A stretch of 25,371 nt of DNA from JBLHKS01 sp047620505 (GTDB lineage Bacteria; Verrucomicrobiota; Verrucomicrobiia; Verrucomicrobiales; DEV007): positions 1-25,371 of the forward strand of contig JBLHKS010000102.1 of NCBI GenBank assembly GCA_047620505.1. The letters are read 5' to 3'. Shown here piece by piece: positions 17,278-25,156 of the stretch. The notes beneath the pieces were generated by a model, which was given only the letters and a program-made list of their open reading frames with translations, made no database searches and was not told the DNA's origin. Every line of letters begins with the position of its first letter. The stretch's first letter is position 1. Position numbers and translations under genes: made by a program.

Positions 17278-17296
17278 TCGATCAGATAATTTTTAT

Positions 17297-19999
17297 ATGA
17301 TGATCAACGTTCACTTCATCCTGAGCCTCGGCATAGCCCTGACGCTTTCGCCGCTTCTCAACGCTGCGGAACGACCTCACGCTGTGATGGAAGAAGAGCA
17401 CCGCGCCCTTCTCGAAATGCACTGCCATAAATGCCATGGCGAGGAGCGGCAGAAAGGCAAAGTCCGAATCGATGACCTGCCGTTTACGATCAACGATATC
17501 CAAACCGCCGAGCGCTGGCAGAAGATCCTCAACGCGTTGAATTCAGGCGAAATGCCGCCGGAAGACGAGCAGCAGCTGCCGGACGACGCGAAGACGGATT
17601 TTCTCGATGACCTCGCCAATACGATGGTCGCTGCGCGGAAGCATTTGGCTGACCAAAAAGGAGCGATCACGATGCGGCGACTGAATCGGCGCGAATATAA
17701 AAATACGCTGCGAGAGCTGCTTGGCGTAGAGATCAATGTGAATGATCTACCTTCGGATTCGGGCTCGGGGAATTACGATACTGTCGGCTCGAATCTCTTC
17801 ATGTCGGCGAACCAGTTTGAGCAATATCTCGCTCTTGGCAAGGAGGCGTTGGAGGAGGCGTTTGCTTGGGAGTTGGCGGCGGCGGAGGAGAAGATTTGGC
17901 GTTATGAGACGGAGGAAATTTCGGAAAAGGTTGCGAAACACGTCGACTGGCAAATCGATGCGATGGCGCGCGCTGGAAATTGGGTAAAGGGGGTGGAAGC
18001 AGCGGCGGCTCGGCCAGAAAACGCGGAAATCGCGGCGGAAATCCGGAAGGAATCGAAGAACGACGATATTTTCCGTCGATCCTGGGCAAAAATCCCCGGC
18101 GCGCCTTCGCCGGAGTCGTTCGGCTTCGAGTCCAAGGAGAATAGCGCGGACAAGGCGAACGCTGCGTTGCGGTCCTACCATCATCCCTACCACAAGTACT
18201 ACTTGGAGCAGCCCGCGATCGATCGCGGTATGTATCTAGCGATTCCTAACGAGCACCCGTCAGTTCTGGAGAATGGCGTTGTTAGTTTTCTGATGCCATG
18301 GGGCTGGCCCGTCGGCGACTACATCGTGCGGTTTCGCGCCGCGGTCACAGGCGACGGAACTCCCGATCGGCGCTTTATTGAATTTGGCGTGAATCCACGC
18401 GGTAATCAGGCGATGAGCGCCCACGAAATCAGCGGCACGATGGACTCGCCGCAAATTGTCGAGATTCCGTTCACCTTTACGCGAGATAACGAGCCGCGCG
18501 CCGACCGAACCCTTTATTTGCGCGAAAAAGCGACCGCCGATCACTATTTGCAAACGCGTCGGAAGGCCAATGCGGGTCGAAACGAAAACGGAGTCGGACG
18601 CAGCTTTGCGCTCTGGATCGATTGGGTCGAGATCGAGCGTGTTCCGAACTCGACTCGGTCGAAACCGCTTGGAATCGCGTCGCTCGATGTGCCTTTGGAT
18701 GAGAAATCGAAGGAGCCTGCGCCTCCGATTGAGAACGTGCGTGGATCGTTCGAGCGTTTTGCGAAGGAGGCGTTTCGCGGGCGTGACCCATCGCCAAAGT
18801 TTGTGGATGGGTTGGTCAAAAAATACGAAACGCGGCTTAACGCAGGCGATCAACCTGCAGCAGCCCTGAAGGAGACGTTGGCGATTGTCCTTTCCTCTCC
18901 CATGTTTCTCTACCTCGCTGAGCCGTCAGTGGAATCGAAACCGCGTCCGCTTTCCGAGATGGAGTTGGCCACGCGTCTGTCCTACTTTCTCTGGGGATCG
19001 CCGCCGGATGTCGAACTCCGTAAGCTGGCCGAAAATGGTGAGTTGGCGAAGCCGGAAGTGCTCGACGCGCAAACCACGCGCCTTTTGGATGATCCGCGTT
19101 CGCGCGGTTTCAGCGATGCCTTCACTTACCAATGGCTTGGGCTTGATCGGCTCGATTTCTTCCAAGTGAATTTGGAGCACCACCCTCGATTCGACAACAG
19201 CACGAAGCTCGCGGCTCGGAGTGAAATCTATGAAACGATGGCATACCTGCTCCAGGAAAATCATAGTGTTAAGAATCTGCTCAAGTCCGACTACGCCGTG
19301 ATTAACGGTGTGCTCGCCGAATATTACGAACTTCGGGGCGTGACGGGAGACCAGTTTCGGCGTGTCACGTTGCCAAAAGATTCCCCGCGTGGCGGTTTGT
19401 TAGGGATGGCCGCAGTAAGTCTCATGGGCGGTAACGGAGAAGAAACGAGTCCGGTCGAACGCGGTGCCTGGGTGCTCCGAAAACTGCTCAACGACCCGCC
19501 TCCGCCGGCACCTGCGAACATTCCGCAAATCGCGCGGCTGGCTGGCCAGGTGCTTACAACGGAAGAGCGTTTGCAGGCGCATCAGGAAGAAGCGCAGTGT
19601 GCCAGTTGTCATCGCCGAATTGATCCCATCGGAATGGCCTTGGAGAATTTTGACGCGGTAGGTGCCTGGCGAACTGAGGACACCTACATCGTAAAAGATG
19701 ACACTGGAAAGCCGATCAAGGAGAAGCAGAAAACCTGGACGATCGATCCCTCCGGCAAGCTCCACAACGGACCTGAATTTCGGGACTATTTTGAGCTGCG
19801 AGATATTCTTGTATCGAAAGAAGACGACTTCGCGCGCGGAATCACAGAGGGACTGATTGAATATGCGTTAGGGCGGTCAGTTGGCTTCAGCGATGAAGCT
19901 TTGGTCGCCGATATCGTTTCGCAAGCGAAGGAAAAGGACTTCGCGATTCGTGAGTTCATCCACGTAATGGTCCGTAGTAAAGAGTTTCACCTAAAGTAG
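17297..19999 (+). CDS. Secreted cytochrome-like DUF1587/DUF1592/DUF1588 protein
   Basis: This is a 900-residue exported protein. A Sec signal (about residues 1-24) is followed by a cytochrome-like domain with CHKCH at 43-47. Family segments follow in the usual order: DUF1587 (RRLNRREYKNTLRELLGV), a long central region, DUF1592 (ELATRLSYFLWGS, then QWLGLDRLDFF), DUF1588 with a second CxxCH (CASCHRRIDPIGMALENFD, starting at 768), and a DUF1585-like end (LIEYALGRSVGFSD). I use the ATG at 17297; a second ATG follows directly and a GTG lies at 17213. It normally pairs with a DUF1552 protein, which is the next gene. Probably periplasmic or surface electron transfer linked to an unknown substrate. 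Confidence 0.93.
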   Translation: MMINVHFILSLGIALTLSPLLNAAERPHAVMEEEHRALLEMHCHKCHGEERQKGKVRIDDLPFTINDIQTAERWQKILNALNSGEMPPEDEQQLPDDAKTDFLDDLANTMVAARKHLADQKGAITMRRLNRREYKNTLRELLGVEINVNDLPSDSGSGNYDTVGSNLFMSANQFEQYLALGKEALEEAFAWELAAAEEKIWRYETEEISEKVAKHVDWQIDAMARAGNWVKGVEAAAARPENAEIAAEIRKESKNDDIFRRSWAKIPGAPSPESFGFESKENSADKANAALRSYHHPYHKYYLEQPAIDRGMYLAIPNEHPSVLENGVVSFLMPWGWPVGDYIVRFRAAVTGDGTPDRRFIEFGVNPRGNQAMSAHEISGTMDSPQIVEIPFTFTRDNEPRADRTLYLREKATADHYLQTRRKANAGRNENGVGRSFALWIDWVEIERVPNSTRSKPLGIASLDVPLDEKSKEPAPPIENVRGSFERFAKEAFRGRDPSPKFVDGLVKKYETRLNAGDQPAAALKETLAIVLSSPMFLYLAEPSVESKPRPLSEMELATRLSYFLWGSPPDVELRKLAENGELAKPEVLDAQTTRLLDDPRSRGFSDAFTYQWLGLDRLDFFQVNLEHHPRFDNSTKLAARSEIYETMAYLLQENHSVKNLLKSDYAVINGVLAEYYELRGVTGDQFRRVTLPKDSPRGGLLGMAAVSLMGGNGEETSPVERGAWVLRKLLNDPPPPAPANIPQIARLAGQVLTTEERLQAHQEEAQCASCHRRIDPIGMALENFDAVGAWRTEDTYIVKDDTGKPIKEKQKTWTIDPSGKLHNGPEFRDYFELRDILVSKEDDFARGITEGLIEYALGRSVGFSDEALVADIVSQAKEKDFAIREFIHVMVRSKEFHLK

Positions 20000-20029
20000 T
20001 TTGGTCCGCCGCCGTATCATCATTTCATC

Positions 20030-21319
20030 ATGAAAAATAGACGCCGCTTTCTTCAATCAAGCACCGCGCTTGTCGCTTTGCCGGTTCTTGAATCCCTCGG
20101 TTTCCGCCGCTTTGCCTCAGCAGCTGCTGGAGTCACAACGCCACCGAAACGCATGGTCATCCTCGGCTTTGGCTGGGGGATAACCGAGGAAACCTGGTAT
20201 CCTGACATCACCACGCCGGGTCCCGATTATGAATTGCCAGTCGGACTTAAGCCGCTCGCGCGCCACAAGTCTGATTTTTCGGTTGTGCAGGGACTTTGGA
20301 ACAAATACTCCGTGGAGGGTCATGCGGGTAGCACCTGGTGGCTTTCGGGAGCGAACAAATTTGCACAGTCGGGGCAAAGTATGTTTAACAGCATTTCGGT
20401 CGATCAGGTCGCTGCGGCTGAATTCGGTCAGCACACGCGATTTTCTTCGCTGGAATTGAATGATGCTAAAGGGAAATCAAACTCGGGGCATGGCGAAGGA
20501 CTTTCGTTAGCGTGGGATTTCAATGGAAAGCCGGTTGCTGGATTGAACGGGCCGCTCGCGGCCTACCATCGGCTTTTCTCCAAAGACACCACGCCGATCG
20601 AAGAACGGCGCGCCCGACTCGCTGAACGTCGCAGCGTTCTCGACACCGTGCTGGAGAACGCGAACGATCTGAAACGCGGGCTCGGGAAAGATGATTCCGC
20701 CAAGCTCGACGAGTACTTCCAGAGCATCCGCGATATCGAAACGCGACTCGCCAAGGACGAGCAGTGGATGACGATCCCGCGTCCCGAAACGACCCTCCAA
20801 GCGCCGCCGTCGGAGCTCTCCGGTAAGAAGGAGATCGAAATTATGTACGATATCATGATAGCAGCGATGCAAACCGACTGCTCGCGCGTGCTGACCTATC
20901 GTCAGCCGGTCGAAACCCTGCTCACCAGTGTTGGGATTGCTGTTCATCCGCATGATATGAGTCATTACATCACCACCAAAGGTGAAAAACTTGCCGCTTC
21001 GCAAAAACGCGATCTAACTCAGAGTGAATTGTTGGCTGGGTTTCTCGACAAGCTCAAAGCGACGAAGGAAGCGGATGGCAGTTGCCTGTTCGATCACGTC
21101 TCGCTCACTTACGGGAGTAATATTCGGAGCGGGCACAACCTTACAAATTGCCCAACGATCCTCGCCGGAGGTGGCGCGGGTGTTAGGCTGGGCGAAAACA
21201 TCGTCGTGCCAGAAAACACGCCGCTTTGCAACGCTTGGTTAACGATTTTGCATGGATTAGGTATCGAAGCGGAACGTCATGGCGATAGCACAGGAATTTT
21301 GAAGGAGATAATAGCATGA
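20030..21319 (+). CDS. Tat-exported DUF1552 protein
   Basis: This is a 429-residue protein with a twin-arginine signal at the very N-terminus (RRRFLQSSTALVALPVLESL). The rest fits DUF1552: MVILGFGWGITEETWYP, SVVQGLWN, GHAGSTWWLSG, then LDEYFQSIRDIETRLA and the C-terminal LTYGSNIRSGHNLTNCPTIL. The family has no established reaction; it resembles DUF1501 proteins in overall plan. It starts 30 bp after the cytochrome partner and overlaps the next gene by four bases (ATGA), which implies translational coupling. Confidence 0.92.
   Translation: MKNRRRFLQSSTALVALPVLESLGFRRFASAAAGVTTPPKRMVILGFGWGITEETWYPDITTPGPDYELPVGLKPLARHKSDFSVVQGLWNKYSVEGHAGSTWWLSGANKFAQSGQSMFNSISVDQVAAAEFGQHTRFSSLELNDAKGKSNSGHGEGLSLAWDFNGKPVAGLNGPLAAYHRLFSKDTTPIEERRARLAERRSVLDTVLENANDLKRGLGKDDSAKLDEYFQSIRDIETRLAKDEQWMTIPRPETTLQAPPSELSGKKEIEIMYDIMIAAMQTDCSRVLTYRQPVETLLTSVGIAVHPHDMSHYITTKGEKLAASQKRDLTQSELLAGFLDKLKATKEADGSCLFDHVSLTYGSNIRSGHNLTNCPTILAGGGAGVRLGENIVVPENTPLCNAWLTILHGLGIEAERHGDSTGILKEIIA
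21302..21307 (+). promoter_or_regulatory. Strong ribosome binding site AAGGAG
   Basis: AAGGAG ends eight bases before the ATG at 21316, inside the end of the DUF1552 gene. It is the only textbook Shine-Dalgarno I see in the window and fixes the start of the hydrolase fusion. Confidence 0.8.
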
Positions 21320-23061
21320 GAAGTTTAGCGATTACGATTTTTGCCCTCACTGTCGCCCTTTCCGTCCCAAGCTGGGCACAGGACAAGAGCGAGCCAACCA
21401 ACGCCGCCGAAGCCGCTGCGAAAAAGGCTAAAGCCGAGGCGGAGACCGACGCGAAATATGCGGCCCTCGTTAAAACTTTGACGCCAGCAGAACGGGAGTG
21501 GGAAGAGGTTCTCCAATCTGAGTTAGGCAGCTTCTATCTTCCTATTCACAAACGGCAGAAGGTCGCCGGGCAATCCAACGCCTGGGACTTCGTAAAAGAC
21601 GACCCGGCCCTCCCGCGCGTGTTGTTGATCGGCGATTCGGTTTCGCGGGCCTACACGCAGACCGTCCGAAGCGAACTCGCCGGTAAAGCCAATGTGCATC
21701 GCGCTCCGGCGAACTGTGGGCCGACGGCGACCGGATTAAAGAAGATCAATATCTGGCTTGGCGACGGAAAATGGGACTTGATTCACTTCAACTTCGGCAT
21801 TCACGATCGCAACACGCCACTCGCTGATTATACCGATCGGCTTGAGCAACTCATCGAACGGATGCAGCAGACCGGCGCGACGCTGATTTGGGCGAACACG
21901 ACGCCGCTTCCGGACGTTTCCGGGAAGTACACCGCCGCTTCGATCGTGGAGCGCAACGCAGCAGCTGCTGAGGTGATGGCGAAGCACAAAATCGCGATCG
22001 ACGACCTCTTCGGCGCGATTTCTCCGCGGCTCGGCGAATTGCAGAATCCGGATGATTGCCATTTCAGTGGTCCTGGAAATGCGTTCCTCGGTGAAACCGT
22101 GGCGGCGTTTCTGGAACCCCGTCTCGGTCGCCGTCACGACCTTTCCGCTCGCGCAAGCGAGATTAATCCGCTGGCGATCGAACACCCGGAGATCAACTTT
22201 GTTTTCGCAGACGATAAAGGTAAGCCGAAAGACCTTCAGCATGCCGTGTTCGACACTCGCGTGCGTTCTCGAGGTCAGCTGGTCATCTGGCTGATGGGGC
22301 ACAATCAGGAACTCTTCGAAAACATCGCCAGCTACGGTCTGCACGGGATTCAACCGCACTACGCCCATGGCTGGTTTGGTGGTTTGCCGAAGGAAAATCT
22401 CAATGACGGAACCAGCATCGGTAAAGTTCGACTCGAAGCGGCGACCGGCGAAGATCACAGCCCGCTCGTCACCATTCCGAAACCCGACGGAGCTGCTGAG
22501 CGCTCCCTTCAGTTTGTAAAATGGCTCGCCGAAAACCACCCGGATGGCCAGTGGGAACAGTTTCTCACCGACGATCGCAGCGACTTGCTTTGGGAAAAGG
22601 TGATTCTGTCAGGCATCTCACACGGCTCGACCACGGCCGCGCGATGGGCGAAGCATCAGAAGGTTTCGCGAGTCGTGATGTTTTCCGGTCCGCGGGACCA
22701 ACTCGAATCCTGGCACGGTTTCGAATCGGCCACGCCGCCAAATCGTTACTTCGGGTTTACCCACATTCTCGACGGCGGTTGGTCGGGCGATCACTACTGC
22801 CGTTCCTGGCAGATGTTGGGGCTGGCGGAGTTTGGCCCGGTGGTCAATGTCGATGAATCGAAGCCACCATTCGGCAATTCACGGCGCTTGATCACAAACA
22901 GTGATGTCCAGAACAATCCGGGTCGCGCTCACACCGTCGTTGTTCGAGGAAGCTCCGAATGGAGTGAGGTGTGGCGTTATCTCTATACTCATCCAGTTGA
23001 TCAAACTGGTGATCCCGTCCCTCTCGATCCGGACTGCGAAATGGATCTACGGCCGAAGTGA
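21316..23061 (+). CDS. Secreted SGNH hydrolase fused to alpha/beta hydrolase
   Basis: This is a 581-residue exported protein. A Sec signal (about residues 1-21) and a short Ala/Lys/Glu helix come first. The SGNH/GDSL domain (about 95-275) has LLIGDSVS with Ser108, GIHD at 161-164 in the block III place, and DDCH at 246-249 giving the catalytic Asp/His pair. The C-terminal part (about 280-581) looks like an alpha/beta hydrolase: GISHGS at 433-438 has the nucleophile elbow GxSxG with Ser435, and HILDGGWSGDHY may carry the catalytic His. Both halves suggest esterase or deacetylase activity, perhaps on a polysaccharide; the substrate is unknown. The four-base overlap with the DUF1552 gene places it in that operon. 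Confidence 0.88.
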   Translation: MRSLAITIFALTVALSVPSWAQDKSEPTNAAEAAAKKAKAEAETDAKYAALVKTLTPAEREWEEVLQSELGSFYLPIHKRQKVAGQSNAWDFVKDDPALPRVLLIGDSVSRAYTQTVRSELAGKANVHRAPANCGPTATGLKKINIWLGDGKWDLIHFNFGIHDRNTPLADYTDRLEQLIERMQQTGATLIWANTTPLPDVSGKYTAASIVERNAAAAEVMAKHKIAIDDLFGAISPRLGELQNPDDCHFSGPGNAFLGETVAAFLEPRLGRRHDLSARASEINPLAIEHPEINFVFADDKGKPKDLQHAVFDTRVRSRGQLVIWLMGHNQELFENIASYGLHGIQPHYAHGWFGGLPKENLNDGTSIGKVRLEAATGEDHSPLVTIPKPDGAAERSLQFVKWLAENHPDGQWEQFLTDDRSDLLWEKVILSGISHGSTTAARWAKHQKVSRVVMFSGPRDQLESWHGFESATPPNRYFGFTHILDGGWSGDHYCRSWQMLGLAEFGPVVNVDESKPPFGNSRRLITNSDVQNNPGRAHTVVVRGSSEWSEVWRYLYTHPVDQTGDPVPLDPDCEMDLRPK

Positions 23062-23073
23062 GGCAGATTGCCT
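23061..23073 (+). terminator. Small hairpin after the hydrolase fusion
   Basis: AGGCA-GAT-TGCCT forms five perfect pairs with a three-base loop directly at the stop codon, followed by TTGACTT. It is too short to be a confident terminator and may only slow transcription or decay. Confidence 0.25.
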
Positions 23074-23116
23074 TTGACTTGGCGAACTTCCTTTCTTCCA
23101 TGCTTTTGAATCCTTT

Positions 23117-24382
23117 ATGAAGTCCTCCGAAACCGAAACCGACCGCCGCGAATTTCTGCAGCAATCCGTCCTTGGAACCGCTGCCGCGGGGCTGGCGATT
23201 GCCTCTACCTCGCACGTTTCCGCTCAAACCGTCCCAGCAGCTGCTGAACCCGAAATCACCAACGAAGTCGACGTTCTCGTGGTCGGCGGCGGTACGGCGG
23301 GCGCGATTGCTGCGATTCAGGCAGGGCGCGCTGGAGCAAAAACGCTGATCGTGGAGCGCAACAGCCAGCTTGGCGGAACGACGACGACGGGTGGTGTCGC
23401 GTTTCCCGGATTGTTCGATGCCTGGGGCAAACAGGTGATCGCGGGAATCGGTTGGGAACTGGTGAAGGAGAGTGTGGAACTGGACGAGGGCAAATTTCCT
23501 GACTTTGCCAAAGTTCCGCAGGCGCATTGGCATAACCAGATCTACACCAATCAGTTTCTTTACGCGATTCTAGCGGAGGAAAAGTGCGAGCAGGCCGGGG
23601 TGGCGATTGCCTATTACGAATTCCCGCAGGCTGTGACGAAAACGGATGACGGCTGGATAGTAGATTGTGTCGGGTTCGGAACAAAGCGTCAGGTGCGTTG
23701 TAAACAGATTATCGACTGCACCGGCGGCGCTGAAGTTGTGGGTTTGCTAGGGCTGCCGCGATTGCGTGAGGAGGAACGGCAGCCAGGTTCGTATTTGTTC
23801 ATGATGGGCAAAGAACATCAGCCTGGTCGGAATCAGGTTCATCGGCTTTACGTCCACGGCGCGGATTCGACCAACTCACGGACCGTGACGGAGGCGAATC
23901 TCACGGGCCGAAAGTCGATTCTCGCCAGAGTGCGTGACAAGAAGGAGCGCCTGATGCACATGCAGCCGGAAACGGGGTTTCGAGAGAGTTTTCGCATCGA
24001 AGGCGAAACGATTATTACAGTAAACGACTACACTTCCGGTCGCCTGTTTGAGGACGCGATCAGCTATGCGTTTTACCCGGTCGATCTTCATACGAAAAGC
24101 GGAGTGAGGCCGAAGCCTCTCAAGCCGGGCACGGTTCCGACAATTCCGCTGCGGGCGCTGATCCCGAAGGGCAGTCGTGATATCATCGTCGCGGGTCGAT
24201 GCGTTAGCAGTGACCGGTTGGCGAATTCTGGCTTGCGGGTTCAGGCCTCCTGCATGGGCATGGGGCAGGCAGCCGGAGTGGCAGCCGCGTTAGCCGCGAA
24301 GGCGGGGGCGACGCCGTTAGAAGTGCCGTTAGCAGAGATTCATGCGTTGCTTCGCGAACATGGGCAGATTGTGCCGGCGTAA
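23117..24382 (+). CDS. Tat-exported FAD-dependent oxidoreductase
   Basis: This is a 421-residue protein. A twin-arginine signal (DRREFLQQSVLGTAAAGLAI) leads to a Rossmann FAD site at about residues 53-85 (VDVLVVGGGTAGAIAAIQAG, then LIVERNSQLGG with the ribose-binding Glu). A second FAD contact lies near the end (IIVAGRCVSSDRLANSGLRV, then GMGQAAGVAAALA). It fits the FAD-dependent oxidoreductase family PF12831, often found beside carbohydrate and cytochrome genes in this group. It could pass electrons from its substrate to the cytochrome proteins of the same run, which is inference. It starts 55 bp after the hydrolase fusion. Confidence 0.93.
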   Translation: MKSSETETDRREFLQQSVLGTAAAGLAIASTSHVSAQTVPAAAEPEITNEVDVLVVGGGTAGAIAAIQAGRAGAKTLIVERNSQLGGTTTTGGVAFPGLFDAWGKQVIAGIGWELVKESVELDEGKFPDFAKVPQAHWHNQIYTNQFLYAILAEEKCEQAGVAIAYYEFPQAVTKTDDGWIVDCVGFGTKRQVRCKQIIDCTGGAEVVGLLGLPRLREEERQPGSYLFMMGKEHQPGRNQVHRLYVHGADSTNSRTVTEANLTGRKSILARVRDKKERLMHMQPETGFRESFRIEGETIITVNDYTSGRLFEDAISYAFYPVDLHTKSGVRPKPLKPGTVPTIPLRALIPKGSRDIIVAGRCVSSDRLANSGLRVQASCMGMGQAAGVAAALAAKAGATPLEVPLAEIHALLREHGQIVPA

Positions 24383-24429
24383 CTTCGAATGGCATTCGAA
24401 GATTAGAAAACTTCGATTACCAATCGAAG
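24383..24429. repeat. Tandem perfect hairpins with a compensatory pair
   Basis: CTTCGAAT-GGC-ATTCGAAG (24383-24401) and CTTCGATT-ACC-AATCGAAG (24411-24429) are two perfect 8-pair stems with 3-base loops, nine bases apart. They differ by one swapped pair (A:T to T:A) that preserves pairing, so the structure seems to be under selection. They fill the gap from directly after the oxidoreductase stop to 13 bases before the next ATG. They could be REP-like elements, RNA processing signals or an operator. Confidence 0.6.
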
Positions 24430-24442
24430 CTACCAATTCTAC

Positions 24443-25156
24443 ATGAAACGCAGATTCGTCTCGCTCCTGACCACGTTGAGCTTCGTCGTCATGGCGGTGA
24501 CGGGCATCCTCGCCTTTCTCAGGCCGTTCTCGATCCGGATAGTCGGCCTGCACGCGCTGATGGGGTTCGTGTTTGTCGGCCTTATCGCGATGCACGTGCT
24601 GAATAATATCGGACATCTGAAGCGCTATGTGCGTAGCAAACTACTATGGGCGACGTTGGGAATCACCCTCGGATTGACGGCGCTCTTCTTCTGGCAGCCA
24701 AGTCCGATTCGCAGCATTCTAGGCCTGAGCCAGAACCTCGGCCCTGCGCTCGACCGCTTTGAAATGACGATCGATGGCTTGGTTTATCGCTATAGTCCGT
24801 CGCCGCACTACAAATTTGCCCTGACCATCCGAGCCGGGCGCGCATTCGATCCCGAAGCCCCACCACACGTCGCCATCTGGCTCGAAAACGCCTCGTCCTA
24901 TCACATCAAGACGCTTCGCGAACCACAGGACGCGGCAACAGGCCGAGCCGCGCTGCCGTATTGGGATTTCAAAGTTCGCGGCTGGGAAAATGCGAAGCGC
25001 AAGGCTGACGAATCAGGGAAGGATCTCGCCGAAGAGTTGGGAGTAGACGGCATTTCCGGTGCGACGCAGAACAGCTCCTTTGATCCGGCCGAATACATTT
25101 TACCCGCCGATTCTGAGAATCCGATGCCCTACAACGGTGTGGAAAACTTCCCTTAG
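24443..25156 (+). CDS. Three-helix membrane protein, DUF4405-like, with DUF2271-like tail
   Basis: This is a 237-residue protein. Three membrane helices lie at about residues 5-25, 33-56 and 67-85. His37 and His51 face each other in helix 2 spacing typical of b-type haem ligands, and His58 follows (AMHVLNNIGHLKRY). This suggests a cytochrome-b-like DUF4405 domain. The soluble part has PPHVAIWLENASSYHIKTL and LPYWDFKVRGWE, reminiscent of DUF2271, and GVDGISGAT, as in FMN-binding and DUF2271 proteins. It may link the exported oxidoreductase and cytochromes to the membrane quinone pool. The end at 25156 may be the natural C-terminus. The membrane call is firm; the family names are tentative. Confidence 0.7.
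   Translation: MKRRFVSLLTTLSFVVMAVTGILAFLRPFSIRIVGLHALMGFVFVGLIAMHVLNNIGHLKRYVRSKLLWATLGITLGLTALFFWQPSPIRSILGLSQNLGPALDRFEMTIDGLVYRYSPSPHYKFALTIRAGRAFDPEAPPHVAIWLENASSYHIKTLREPQDAATGRAALPYWDFKVRGWENAKRKADESGKDLAEELGVDGISGATQNSSFDPAEYILPADSENPMPYNGVENFP

Larger units (their letters stand above)
1921..23246. repeat. Dispersed palindrome CAGCAGCTGCTG, eight copies
   Basis: Exact copies start at 1921, 5223, 12320, 15056, 15533, 20118, 21959 and 23235; each is 12 bases. All lie in genes. Three are read as Gln-Gln-Leu-Leu and five as a run of alanines, so two codon registers give the same DNA. The range given here is the span of the copies, not one continuous element. Confidence 0.6.

Noticed and set aside
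21736..22539. A 267-residue minus-strand frame opposite the hydrolase fusion
   Set aside because: It is a long shadow in GC-rich coding DNA; the plus strand has catalytic motifs of both hydrolases.
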